Shown here: positions 8,801-15,636 of the stretch, in pieces
Layout: every line of letters begins with the position of its first letter
How positions within the stretch are numbered: position 1 is the first letter of the stretch
The notes under the pieces: model-generated
What the model was told of the DNA's origin: nothing
Database searches by the model: none
Seen by the model: the letters and a program-made list of their open reading frames with translations, nothing else
Program-made: the position numbers and the translations under genes
Assembly (NCBI GenBank): GCA_018223415.1
Contig: JAGTTQ010000001.1
Coordinates: 1,440,365-1,504,364, forward strand
Direction of reading: 5' to 3'
From: Eubacteriaceae bacterium Marseille-Q4139
GTDB taxonomy: Bacteria > Bacillota > Clostridia > Lachnospirales > Lachnospiraceae
Length of the DNA stretch: 64,000 bases

Positions 8801-10851
8801 TCATACGCATTCCGGGAGTTTCCGCCATAAGCGTAGATCTCTGCGCTTCCGTTTCCCTCAATGGTGCCGCCTTCGATATCCACGATAGATTCTGATGCTG
8901 AAATTCCCTGGAAATAAAGCCCATACGTCTTATTATCAACAAGCTTTCCGCCGTTCATGATGAACGTGGCCGGCCTGGGCTTGTTAAGCTTGCCATTAGT
9001 ATCTAGCTTTCCGCGGCAGTTTACGCCATAATTAAAGTTCGAAATGGTTCCGCCGTTCATGACAAATTTGCTCTCTGAAGCATTGATATAAACGCCGTCC
9101 CCGCTTCCGGAACCGGTGACAGCCGCCGGTTCATGCATCTCCAGATAGGCGCCTCCGCCGGACTGGTTAATGATATAAAAGGCATGGCTGCACGTATTGT
9201 CCTTCACCGTCCCGTACATGTAGACCCTGGAGGAATTCGATGTATAGACGAGGGCATTTGCAGCACCTCCTTTTGCTGTACAGTTCTGAATCACCCCGGT
9301 CTCGCCGATGGTCGTATTCTGGGCAAAGCCGCCGATGATGTAATCATTTGTACAGAATTCTATCGTACCGTTTAAAAGTTCTTTTCCGTAGTTGGAATAA
9401 AGCGCTGATATCCCTTCCACGTTTTTCATGACGGAGCCGTCCTTTGCTTCAAAAGAATATTCGTCTCCGCTCTCACCGCCGTTTGTACGGACAGCGCCCC
9501 GGCCAGTATTATGCTCACCTCTGATGCCGTCGATGACACCCGTTTCTCCCAGAATGGCTTTTCCGCCGTTGCGGACGTGGACTGCGGCGCCTTCCATTCC
9601 ATACCACATATCCAAGTCTCCCTCAATCCGGGAAATCGTTCCGTTTAATGTCACCTCGCCGCCGTCGATATAAACAGCACGGCCAACCATCCATTCGTCT
9701 TCGGAAGCGCCTCCAATGTAAGCGCCTTCCTCCATTTCAAATGTACCGCCCTGCATCCAGACAGCGCCTGCCGGGCCAAAATCCGTTGATCCGTCTTTCT
9801 CTCTGTCCGTGATGCTGTCGTCAATGATCTTGCTTCCGTCTTCCATGATAAGCTCGCCGCCGGAAATACGGACTGCCGACATGCCGCCGAAATTCTTTAA
9901 GACGGCACCGTCACCGAGGGTGATCGTTGCAGTATTATTGTACGTGGCAACGATAGCATCCTGGACGATGGTATCGCTTGAAATATCGCTTACCGGTGCC
10001 TGCATGAAAAGGCTTCCCTCATGTCTGCCTGCATCGTCAAATATGATGTTCTCAAGCGTAAGGGAAGAATTCATCGAATCCGGAACTCCGCCTGCTTCAA
10101 TCATGGCCGGATTGTACCAGCTACGATTATCATCGGACTGCATATCAAAGTCCTCGCCCCGCGTAACGGTAAACGGCTCGTCCCCGTCGCTTGTGATCGT
10201 CAGGTGCTTATTAAAAAACCTTGCCGGTTTCGTCATGGTGAAATCCCTGAGCACATAGATCACCGCACCATCGTCTGCTTTCTCCACGGCTTCCTGCAGC
10301 GTCATGAATTCCGTGTCCTCACCGCCTGCCTCTGTCCTGCATACGGCGTCTGACGATGTCGCAGCCTTTGTCTGGATGGCTGACACTGGCACGTTTGGAA
10401 CGGCCTGCGTTTTTTCTGTCTCCTTTAAGGTGATTTCAACTTCGCAGTCTGTTCCCACATCTTTTACCTTATACTTCCGGCTTTCCCCTCCCAGAAGGCT
10501 CCTGCTTCCTTCCAGTGCGTCTCCATTGACCGTCACGCTCTCAATTTCCGCTCCAGCCTCCGGCTTAACGCTGAAGGTTAAGGTTTCTCCGGCCTTTACA
10601 TGATCCGGCCCGTCAACCTCTGCCATATCTTCCAGTTCTTCCGGAAGAACGGAATATGTAACTTCATATTCCGGCTGCGCCGCGTCGGAATCCGTCTTTT
10701 TTGTTTCCTGGGTACGGTTTCCAAACGCGTCCCCGGCATTCGCCAGGGTTCCTTTTCCGTTTCCGGCAATCCCGACTGCCGCAAAGCCTGTCATGGCATT
10801 GTTTAACATCAGGGCTGCTGCCAGAAACGCAGCTAAATACTTTTTACCCAT
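5863..10851 (-). CDS. Large secreted surface protein: beta-helix, MucBP repeats, choline-binding-type repeats
   Basis: The product has 1662 residues. Residues 1-24 are a Sec signal peptide. An Ig-like region (~55-145) precedes a long right-handed parallel beta-helix of the pectate-lyase-like type (~185-730) with many G-G-T-I/V rungs and 'IEGNGSAEIYAYGG'-like turns. A linker region follows, then four MucBP-like repeats (~1138-1443), each opening with a 'VTVRYLDxETG' strand. An acidic Asp/Ser linker (~1453-1467) leads to tandem GW/YY cell-wall-binding repeats ('GWHFDEQDGKWYYL', 'GWQYIGGKWYYLNP') at ~1530-1630. There is no LPXTG motif, so attachment is probably non-covalent, by choline or teichoic acid binding. 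The likely role is adhesion to mucus or glycans. AAAGGAG 8 nt upstream supports the start. Confidence 0.9.
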   Translation of the reverse strand: MGKKYLAAFLAAALMLNNAMTGFAAVGIAGNGKGTLANAGDAFGNRTQETKKTDSDAAQPEYEVTYSVLPEELEDMAEVDGPDHVKAGETLTFSVKPEAGAEIESVTVNGDALEGSRSLLGGESRKYKVKDVGTDCEVEITLKETEKTQAVPNVPVSAIQTKAATSSDAVCRTEAGGEDTEFMTLQEAVEKADDGAVIYVLRDFTMTKPARFFNKHLTITSDGDEPFTVTRGEDFDMQSDDNRSWYNPAMIEAGGVPDSMNSSLTLENIIFDDAGRHEGSLFMQAPVSDISSDTIVQDAIVATYNNTATITLGDGAVLKNFGGMSAVRISGGELIMEDGSKIIDDSITDREKDGSTDFGPAGAVWMQGGTFEMEEGAYIGGASEDEWMVGRAVYIDGGEVTLNGTISRIEGDLDMWYGMEGAAVHVRNGGKAILGETGVIDGIRGEHNTGRGAVRTNGGESGDEYSFEAKDGSVMKNVEGISALYSNYGKELLNGTIEFCTNDYIIGGFAQNTTIGETGVIQNCTAKGGAANALVYTSNSSRVYMYGTVKDNTCSHAFYIINQSGGGAYLEMHEPAAVTGSGSGDGVYINASESKFVMNGGTISNFNYGVNCRGKLDTNGKLNKPRPATFIMNGGKLVDNKTYGLYFQGISASESIVDIEGGTIEGNGSAEIYAYGGNSRNAYERLKLNAETLKGARTVKLSLGTLTLDENYADVMLGQARTEANGKIKELLAEQYPGWTAVGSNALWILPSAQEFHFTMDRSSSVRKTGLFIACIPLNEDGTPAENAELRLEEIENEDVLDVTMKDLTPGTPYAMLFVNNTEYTLSPDDTTIYTGGGQNNETYDDGGFPMLTLKNSLDAIKNVEINGEAVTENPEEALISLFTVNYLDENGTPVEDDTVAGEYEAHLILKDPATKIRINGNDVSGEMEPGTLIVRHTQDISEAQDGSITYPKVEEEPAAPVEHATVVDLKYLGFLSSTYYVNNDAERKITDTSGISLLDDSLLLEEGDNRQELMEERAEKELGTPASGNGYKYEFHYLDLVDAHNGNAWVAASYGSVVYLPYPDGTDANTDFKLVHYTDLHREYGISGQAAVEEAIRNTGIEIKSAEDGTLRMTENGIRFETERAGFSPFALVWEVPAHKVTVNYFDADTKEPILGIAPYEKNVAEGTAYDVTDEAQKPIPGYTFKEIAGVSAGTMGQEDIAVASYYTKNITPEPYQYTVTVRYLDKETGEEIHDPYVTGLLENGAEYDVTEYTEIAVEGYTRSDGEIQAKGTIDNANVLIVVYYEKNAEPSPEPEVKTYTVTVRYLDQETGKDIMAAYVTGPIKDGAAYDVEEETEAAVSGYTRARVEGQAKGTIGGENVVIRVYYTKNAETPATYTITISYLEKGTGHELKAPVSLEKPAGQPYDVSGQANQAVDGYRIAGTEGEVKGDSLTGNVAIKVYYEKLASEPSYDDGDDDDSDSSGRVYTVGLNGNWVHVDPQNTNIAIRTAVPEGATPVTSPEYHQWKFILNDGTVLKNQWAYVKNPYAVDGQPKEGWFSFDAAGIMRYGWYLDTAAGKWYYLHRTSDGMLGTMIEGWHFDEQDGKWYYLKPGSGEMLTGWQYIGGKWYYLNPTPQAETWSYNEETGGWTYNGTAARPYGSMYQSEKTPDGYGVDRDGAWEP

Positions 10852-10868
10852 AGGTTCTCCTTTCCCCC

Positions 10869-10895
10869 CTGACGGCCATATTTCTCTGCCGTCAG
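10869..10895. promoter_or_regulatory. Inverted repeat in the leader of the surface-protein gene
   Basis: CTGACGGC (10869-10876) and GCCGTCAG (10888-10895) form a perfect 8-bp inverted repeat, 18 nt upstream of the start codon and adjacent to the ribosome site. It may be an operator or an mRNA hairpin that tunes translation. No U-run follows on the minus strand, so it is not a terminator. Confidence 0.45.
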
Positions 10896-11034
10896 ATCAT
10901 ATTTTATCCCAGAGGATTTTCTCCCCTGCATTACGGCGGCAGCCCTCAAAATCCGCAGGCAGTTTTTCCGGCCATCCCTCCGTATAAATAAAAAGCGGCT
11001 CTCTTCTGGCTATACGCCAAAAAATTTCCACTTC

Positions 11035-11655
11035 TTATTTCCCCATTTTTTCATCTCCTGCCGCGCAGCCGCAGAAAATTGCTTCCGCTGTCTGCCTTGC
11101 AGTTACAGCTTCCTCGTATGTCTGAAATGTACCGAGATGGTACACTTTCCCGTGGAAGCCAATGGACGCCCGCCATCGGTTCATACCCTTTTTATAGACG
11201 CCTTTCCGGCCGCTGGTATTGTTAATATAGAGCTTTCGCCCCTCAATCCGCTGCCTGCCGTTTTCTGCATCCGCCGGTGCCTTCTTTTCTCCGCAAAAAC
11301 CGCACTTTTTGAGATGTCCCTGCTTTAGCTGTTCCCTGCGGCACACCATCCAGTTCCCGCAGTCACAGCGGCAGAGCCAATAATCCTCTCTGCCGTCTTT
11401 TCCAGGTACAGCCCCGACCGCCGTCAGCGTTCCGAACCGCATGCCGGATATATCCACCAGAATTCCTGCCCGTACCTTCTTCCGGTAACAGCCGCAGCTC
11501 TTCGTATGCCCGTTTTTCAGATGGGATTCTTCTACATCTTTCTCCTGTCCGCAGTCACAGCGGCAAACCCAGTACCGATGTCTCAAGTCTCCTTTTTCGC
11601 TTCTTTTTACAACTGTCAAGCTCCCAAATCTCTGCCCTGTTAAATCCTGTTTCAT
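11035..11655 (-). CDS. AP2-domain DNA-binding protein with two zinc-ribbon-like modules (phage/mobile type)
   Basis: The 206-residue product has two similar N-terminal modules, each opening with 'GxRFGxLTVV/A' and containing 'YWVCRCDCG...SCGC' or 'YWLCRCDCG...CGFC' cysteine clusters (~1-60 and ~68-125). They are followed by a C-terminal AP2-like domain of ~55 residues ('SGRKGVYKKGMNRWRASI', 'YHLGTFQTYEEAVTAR'). In bacteria such proteins occur mainly in phages and mobile elements, often beside homing HNH endonucleases; here no HNH motif is seen. A DNA-binding role is inferred. GAGAGG precedes the ATG at 11655. It stands alone, upstream of the surface-protein gene, with an AT-rich non-coding stretch on its 5' side. 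Confidence 0.8.
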   Translation of the reverse strand: MKQDLTGQRFGSLTVVKRSEKGDLRHRYWVCRCDCGQEKDVEESHLKNGHTKSCGCYRKKVRAGILVDISGMRFGTLTAVGAVPGKDGREDYWLCRCDCGNWMVCRREQLKQGHLKKCGFCGEKKAPADAENGRQRIEGRKLYINNTSGRKGVYKKGMNRWRASIGFHGKVYHLGTFQTYEEAVTARQTAEAIFCGCAAGDEKMGK

Positions 11656-12021
11656 GGCCTCTCACCCCAACTGCCGGATAATCCATATTATGAGATGCTG
11701 TCCTTTTCCCGCGTGCCGCACCGGCATGGCAAAACGGCGGCAAAATGCCTGGAACTGGAAAAATTACCATTTTTTTCCTGATTTTTATTGAGGTTTTGCG
11801 TCTGATGTGCTATTCTAAATATATGGCAAATAAGATTTTAAAAGATTTGTTGTCTAATATTATGTTTATGTCATTTAAAAAGCATGACATAATATGGAAT
11901 ATGAGAACTTTTATATGTACAATACTTTATTTTTCTCTTTTTGGTTTTGTAAATTTGTCAAATCCATCATTTCTCTATACGAATGGTAAGAAATCATATA
12001 TCATTTCTGTATTTACGAACG
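11656..12021. other. AT-rich intergenic stretch without a supported gene
   Basis: About 365 nt are markedly more AT-rich than their surroundings. Open frames here have no ribosome site or family resemblance. The only clear structure is a perfect 9-bp inverted repeat, TTATGTCAT (11866-11874) and ATGACATAA (11884-11892), which could be an operator or hairpin upstream of the AP2-domain gene. The base composition suggests a foreign or degenerate remnant. Confidence 0.5.
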
Positions 12022-12057
12022 TAAAAAAGACCCCATATGGTTTCCCATGCGAGGTCT
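12021..12057 (-). terminator. Terminator of the lipoprotein gene (same sequence type as after rpsR)
   Basis: On the minus strand AGACCTCGCATGG and CCATATGGGGTCT form a hairpin (12028-12057) followed by TTTTTTAC. A nearly identical hairpin with the same flanks occurs after rpsR at 23500-23535. Confidence 0.8.
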
Positions 12058-12087
12058 CTCTTACAAATTTTCATAATAAATGCCTGC

Positions 12088-13161
12088 CTACTTCGCCCAC
12101 CCCATATCAACCTTCACCTGATCGCCTTCCTCTACGAAATGAAGGAACTGCATATGGTTTGCCGCTTCCTTGTTACCGTTTTCATCGGTGGACACAGACC
12201 AGAAATGGACGGCGGCCCAGTCTCCGCTCACGAGGATGTTGTTGATGCGAACGCGCTGTTCCGAACCAATCGTCTCCTTTACAGCTTCTTTAAGGCCTGC
12301 CGCGTCATAGTCTTCGCTTCCCAGATGGTACTCGGCGTTCTCCGTATAGAAGCTATCCGCTCATGCTTCCCAGGCATCATATCCGCTGTTCCAGCAGTCA
12401 AAATCATTGAGAATCGCTTCCTTCATCTTCTTTCCGATCTCTGTTTCAATGGGTGTCGGATAGAGAACCGGGTATTTCTCCTCCAGATTTTCCGTGTCGG
12501 GAAGCTCTGTCTGAATCAGTTCCTCCATAAATGCCTCCTGAGCTGCCTTTTCCTCGTCGGTCTGGAAATTCATGATCCCGGAATAGCCGGCATTTTTTAC
12601 GCCGCCCCACCCCTCGTCGACTTTCACGCCTTTTTCTCCGAAATCCTTAAAGCGTGCAAATTCCATCGTCGTGCCATAGCTCGTCTCACCTGTCTCCCGG
12701 TCCGTGCTGATGGTTTCATACCGGATTGCCATCCAGTCTCCGCTTAAAATCATGTTGTTGAAGTTCCCCATCTGGATATCCGATGATTTTAGGGAAATGT
12801 TCATGGCCTGCTGGTATTCCGGGAGCGTCAGGCGCACGCCGTTTACATTATAAATGGAATCTTCATAGTAAAGAACCTCACCCCAGTGCTCCCAGGCTTC
12901 ATATCCCATGTTCCACCGGTTGAACCCGTTGAGCATGCGGTTCTGAATTTTTTTCTCCATCTCCGTGTCCGCAGGCGTCTGGTACGTGATCGGAAACGCC
13001 TCAATCAGCTTCTCCGTCGGCACATTGTACTCCGGATCCAGCTCGATCACATAGCTGCTCTCCTCCGACGGCACGGATGCATCAACTGTCATGTTGCTGC
13101 ACGCTGTCAGTGCCAGGCTGCCAACTACCAAAACAAAAATTGCAAACTGTCTCTTTTTCAT
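12088..13161 (-). pseudogene. Lipoprotein with two NTF2/SnoaL-like domains, interrupted by an in-frame TGA
   Basis: The frame runs from an ATG at 13161 (AAGGAGG 5 nt upstream) to TAG at 12088-12090, with one internal TGA at 12361-12363. The first 22 residues are a lipoprotein signal ending in the lipobox LTAC. Two similar ~110-residue domains follow: 'FNRWNMGYEAWEHW...ILSGDWMAIRYETIS' and 'FDCWNSGYDAWEA[stop]ADSFYTENAEYH...ILVSGDWAAVHFWSVS'. They resemble NTF2/SnoaL-like folds that bind small ligands at the cell surface. The TGA sits where the first domain has Trp (TGG), so a single G-to-A change explains it; the rest of the second domain is intact and in frame. Translation would normally end at 12361, giving a 266-residue product with one complete domain. 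It is divergent from the two-component system and shares its operator array. Confidence 0.85.
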
Positions 13162-13217
13162 ATGATCCTCCTTCACTTGTATTTGCTGCATCTGCCGGGT
13201 TTTCCGGCCGTGATTAT

Positions 13218-13249
13218 GGTATAACGCAGTGGTGTTAGGGGAGTGTTAG
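13218..13249 (-). promoter_or_regulatory. Promoter of the lipoprotein gene with two proximal operator units
   Basis: The minus strand reads CTAAC, 6 nt, CTAAC, exactly 10 nt, then TATACC (-10, 13218-13223). No -35 consensus is present; the two CTAAC units occupy that place. This is the layout of promoters activated by OmpR/PhoB-type response regulators. Confidence 0.6.
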
Positions 13250-13312
13250 CCCTTTGTTTGGAAATGGTTAGATTTTATCTGCCAAATGGAAATTTCCTAA
13301 CGAACACCTAAC
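13234..13312. promoter_or_regulatory. Response-regulator operator array, 11-bp phased
   Basis: GTTAG occurs at 13234-13238, 13245-13249 and 13267-13271, with a degenerate GTTTG at 13256-13260, so four units lie exactly 11 bp apart on the plus strand. The inverse unit CTAAC occurs at 13297-13301 and 13308-13312, again 11 bp apart. Each set faces one of the two divergent genes. The 11-bp direct-repeat spacing is typical of OmpR-family response regulators; the adjacent regulator gene is the obvious candidate ligand. Confidence 0.7.
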
Positions 13313-13328
13313 AAAATCATGGTAAGAT
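13297..13328 (+). promoter_or_regulatory. Promoter of the two-component operon with two operator units
   Basis: CTAAC, 6 nt, CTAAC (ending at 13312) is followed after exactly 10 nt by TAAGAT (-10, 13323-13328). The geometry is identical to that of the divergent lipoprotein promoter, which suggests positive autoregulation by the same response regulator. Confidence 0.6.
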
Positions 13329-13359
13329 GGTATTTAAGAAGACTGGCAGGAGGTTTGCA

Positions 13360-14031
13360 ATGATACATATACTGGTTTTAGAGGATGACAGGGATTTAAA
13401 TGATGCCGTATGCAGGCATCTGGAAACGAGGGGCTATAGCGTCACCGGCTGCACCGGAGCCGACGACGCCTTCTTTGTCATGGAGAGCAGGCGCTGTGAC
13501 CTGGTGATCTCCGACATCATGCTTCCGGGAAGATCCGGCTTTGATTTCGCCAAAGATCTGCGCCAGATTGATCCGGACATTCCGATTCTTTTCATGACTG
13601 CTTATGACGATATGGAATTCATGCGCCGCGGCTATCAGCTTGGCATCGATGATTATATGGTAAAGCCCGTCAATCTGGATGAGCTTGTCCTGCGAATTGA
13701 GGCACTTTTGCGCCGGGCGCACATTGCGTCCAAGAAACGCCTCTGCATCGGGAATCTTGAACTCGACGAAGAAATGCTGACAGCAAAGCTGGACGGGGAG
13801 CCGGTTCCGCTGACGCTTCGGGAATTCCGCCTTCTGTTTACGCTTCTTTCCTACCCGGAGCGCCCATTTTCCAGGGGACAGCTCTTAGAATGCTACAACG
13901 GGCTGGACAATGAGAGCACGCCGCGTTCCGTGGATGTATTTATCACCAGCCTCCGGGCAAAATTTTCCGGCTGCACGGCATTTCGGATTGAAACCGTGCG
14001 CGGGCTCGGCTACAAGGCGGTGCTGTTATGA
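13360..14031 (+). CDS. OmpR/PhoB-family DNA-binding response regulator
   Basis: The 223-residue product has an N-terminal receiver domain with the acidic pair Glu8/Asp9-Asp10, the phospho-acceptor Asp52 in 'CDLVISDIMLPG', a conserved Thr in 'LFMTAYDD' and Lys in 'YMVKPVNLDEL'. The C-terminal winged helix contains 'LTLREFRLLFTLLSYP' and ends in 'RIETVRGLGYKAVL'. It should be phosphorylated by the kinase encoded next, whose start overlaps its stop by 4 nt. AGGAGG lies 7 nt before the ATG at 13360. The promoter has two direct repeats in the position expected for autoactivation. Likely target: the divergent lipoprotein gene. Confidence 0.92.
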   Translation: MIHILVLEDDRDLNDAVCRHLETRGYSVTGCTGADDAFFVMESRRCDLVISDIMLPGRSGFDFAKDLRQIDPDIPILFMTAYDDMEFMRRGYQLGIDDYMVKPVNLDELVLRIEALLRRAHIASKKRLCIGNLELDEEMLTAKLDGEPVPLTLREFRLLFTLLSYPERPFSRGQLLECYNGLDNESTPRSVDVFITSLRAKFSGCTAFRIETVRGLGYKAVLL

Positions 14032-15143
14032 GGCGGCCAAAGGATCCCCGGATCAACGCAAGCAGTATTTCTCCCAAAAGCTACCTCTTCACATTCCTTT
14101 TCTGCAACGGGCTGTGCGCGGCACTGGTGGAAATCTATACGCTTCTTCATGCCAGCATGTCTGCCTTTGGACAGGAAGAAACCATGGCGGAAGCCATGGC
14201 CATTGCCCTGGGCATCGGCGGATATGTCCTGTTTGCCAGCACGCTGCTCTCCATGGTAATTCTCTTCTGGCGCCGCTTTGTGATGCTTCGGAAGGTGGAA
14301 ATCCTGAATGAGGCGGCGCGGAAGGTTTCCGCAGGCGACTACACGGTTCGGATCCCGCCGCAGCGAAAGGATGGGAAAAAAGATGAATTTGAAGTGCTGT
14401 ATGATGATTTTAATTCCATGACCGAGCGGCTCGGGAAGAAAACCGTTCTCCGCGAGGACTTTCTTTCGAACATCTCCCATGAATTCAAGACACCGCTCTC
14501 AGTCATCAACAACTACGTCACAATTCTGCAAAGCGGCATGCTCTCGGAACAGGAAAGTCAGGAATACATGGAAAAAATACGCCTTGCATCGGTTCAGCTT
14601 TCCAATCTGGTGGGGAACATTCTTCAGATCAGCCGGCTGGAAAACGGGAAGGTCGTTGTCCGCAGGACAAGCTTTGATTTGAGCGATCTGATGGCCCGCA
14701 TCATTCTTGGCTTCGACCAGGCCATGACAGAGAAAAAGCTTCATCTGGAAACAGACCTGGAGGAGGGGCTTCTCCTTTACAGCGATGAGGGACTCCTTGG
14801 CATCGTGTTCAGCAACCTTTTGTCGAATGCCGTCAAGTTTACGCCTGGAGACGGTACCATTTGGATTTCTGCCGCGGCAGATGGAACTTCTATCCGTGTT
14901 TCGGTAAGGGACAGCGGATGCGGCATTTCTGCCGAGGAAAAAGACAGGATTTTTGAGAAATTTTACCAGGCAGATCACTCCCATTCCACAAAGGGGAACG
15001 GGCTTGGGCTTGCCATGGTAAAAAACATTCTGGAACTGTTGGAATGTGGAATTGATGTCCAGAGTGAACCGGGGAACGGAGCTGAATTCATCCTGAAAAT
15101 CCCGGCATTCAGGGAAGCGGAAAATGGGACTTCTGAAAGCTGA
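14028..15143 (+). CDS. Membrane sensor histidine kinase
   Basis: The 371-residue product has two membrane helices (~17-40 and ~62-85) with only a short external loop, then a HAMP linker ('LNEAARKVSAGDYTVRIP'), a HisKA domain with the phospho-acceptor His151 in 'FLSNISHEFKTPLS', and a HATPase domain with N-box 'NLLSNAVKFTPGDG', G1 'DSGCGIS' and G2 'KGNGLGLAMV'. The short external loop suggests sensing within the membrane or through a partner, as in the intramembrane-sensing kinases of Firmicutes that respond to envelope stress. It overlaps the response regulator gene by 4 nt. The ligand is unknown. Confidence 0.92.
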   Translation: MRRPKDPRINASSISPKSYLFTFLFCNGLCAALVEIYTLLHASMSAFGQEETMAEAMAIALGIGGYVLFASTLLSMVILFWRRFVMLRKVEILNEAARKVSAGDYTVRIPPQRKDGKKDEFEVLYDDFNSMTERLGKKTVLREDFLSNISHEFKTPLSVINNYVTILQSGMLSEQESQEYMEKIRLASVQLSNLVGNILQISRLENGKVVVRRTSFDLSDLMARIILGFDQAMTEKKLHLETDLEEGLLLYSDEGLLGIVFSNLLSNAVKFTPGDGTIWISAAADGTSIRVSVRDSGCGISAEEKDRIFEKFYQADHSHSTKGNGLGLAMVKNILELLECGIDVQSEPGNGAEFILKIPAFREAENGTSES

Positions 15144-15194
15144 GGAATGCCCTCGGAGCAGATATGGGACTTTGTCGGTTTCTCTCCTTTTTTG

Positions 15195-15223
15195 TTGAAA
15201 TTTGCTTCCAGATATGTTAGACT
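15195..15223 (+). promoter_or_regulatory. Promoter of type I toxin copy 1
   Basis: TTGAAA (15195-15200) and TAGACT (15218-15223) are 17 nt apart. The same arrangement occurs at the second cassette. The predicted leader of about 80 nt is conserved between copies. Confidence 0.65.
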
Positions 15224-15312
15224 TTACTCACAGAAAACATCCATGACAGGAGTGGCATGCCTCATTTCATGGTTCCCTTCGCAATAAGGGGCAGTGAAAG
15301 GAGGTGATGTGT

Positions 15313-15435
15313 ATGACGCCGTATGAAACCATTATGGTTGTTCTGGAAGTATTAGAGTTACTAATCTCCATGAGCGGGCCGTTCATTGCATTGCTTACCT
15401 ATCTCGATAAAAGAGATACGCGTAAGAAAAAATAA
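15313..15435 (+). CDS. Type I toxin, TxpA/holin-like small membrane peptide, copy 1
   Basis: A 40-residue peptide opens with 'MTPYETIMVVLEVLELLIS', continues with a second hydrophobic stretch 'PFIALLTYLDK' and ends in the basic tail KRDTRKKK. AAAGGAGGTGATG precedes the ATG. This is the layout of the TxpA/BsrG-like 'putative holin-like toxin' family, which disrupts membranes when not silenced by an antisense RNA. Copy 2 at 22885 is 33 of 40 residues identical by eye; copy 1 has Glu12 and Glu15 where copy 2 has Gly, inside the membrane segment, which may weaken its toxicity. An antisense RNA gene faces it from the 3' side. Confidence 0.8.
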   Translation: MTPYETIMVVLEVLELLISMSGPFIALLTYLDKRDTRKKK

Positions 15436-15534
15436 AATGCCCACCCTGTCTGCCAACAGGATGGGCGGTGTCCGATAGGACACTAAATCCAAACTATGAG
15501 GCATCCACTTTTGGAGTGGATGTTTTCTCTTTAC
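15430..15534 (-). ncRNA. Antisense RNA antitoxin of type I cassette 1 (RatA-like)
   Basis: The minus strand carries TTGAAC (15564-15569) and TATAAT (15541-15546) with a 17-nt spacer, predicting a start near 15534. About 70 nt downstream a hairpin (GCCCATCCTGT with ACAGGGTGGGC, 15439-15466) is followed by ATTTTATTTTTTC, an intrinsic terminator. The ~105-nt RNA overlaps the 3' end of the toxin mRNA, as RatA does with txpA. The same elements are conserved in cassette 2. Confidence 0.75.
15502..15532 (+). terminator. Terminator of toxin mRNA, copy 1
   Basis: CATCCACT (15502-15509) and AGTGGATG (15515-15522) form a perfect 8-bp stem followed by TTTTCTCTTT. It lies inside the region covered by the antisense RNA, so the hairpin may also seed the RNA-RNA contact. 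Confidence 0.8.
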
Positions 15535-15540
15535 ATCTAT

Positions 15541-15569
15541 ATTATATCCAATATACCTTTAAAGTTCAA
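15541..15569 (-). promoter_or_regulatory. Antisense RNA promoter, copy 1
   Basis: TTGAAC and a perfect TATAAT with 17-nt spacing on the minus strand. This is a stronger promoter than that of the toxin, as expected for an antitoxin RNA. Confidence 0.8.
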
Positions 15570-15636
15570 GAGGGGTTTGGGAATTTTTTAGCCGCAAGTG
15601 TTGCAAAAACGCTTGACCACAACACTGCACACTTGA

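Noticed and set aside
12037..12747. 236-codon open frame on the plus strand over the lipoprotein gene
   Set aside because: It is antisense to the interrupted lipoprotein gene, whose frame, signal peptide and ribosome site are clear; no family resemblance.
13234..13312. GTTAG array first compared with the GTTAG-N6-CTAAC metal operators at 33.7 kb
   Set aside because: The 13-kb array consists of direct repeats with 11-bp period, the 33.7-kb sites are inverted repeats; the shared pentamer is probably coincidence.
15597..15626. AGTGTTG/CAACACT inverted repeat after jetD considered as terminator
   Set aside because: Stem is only 7 bp with a 16-nt loop and lacks a T-run on the minus strand.
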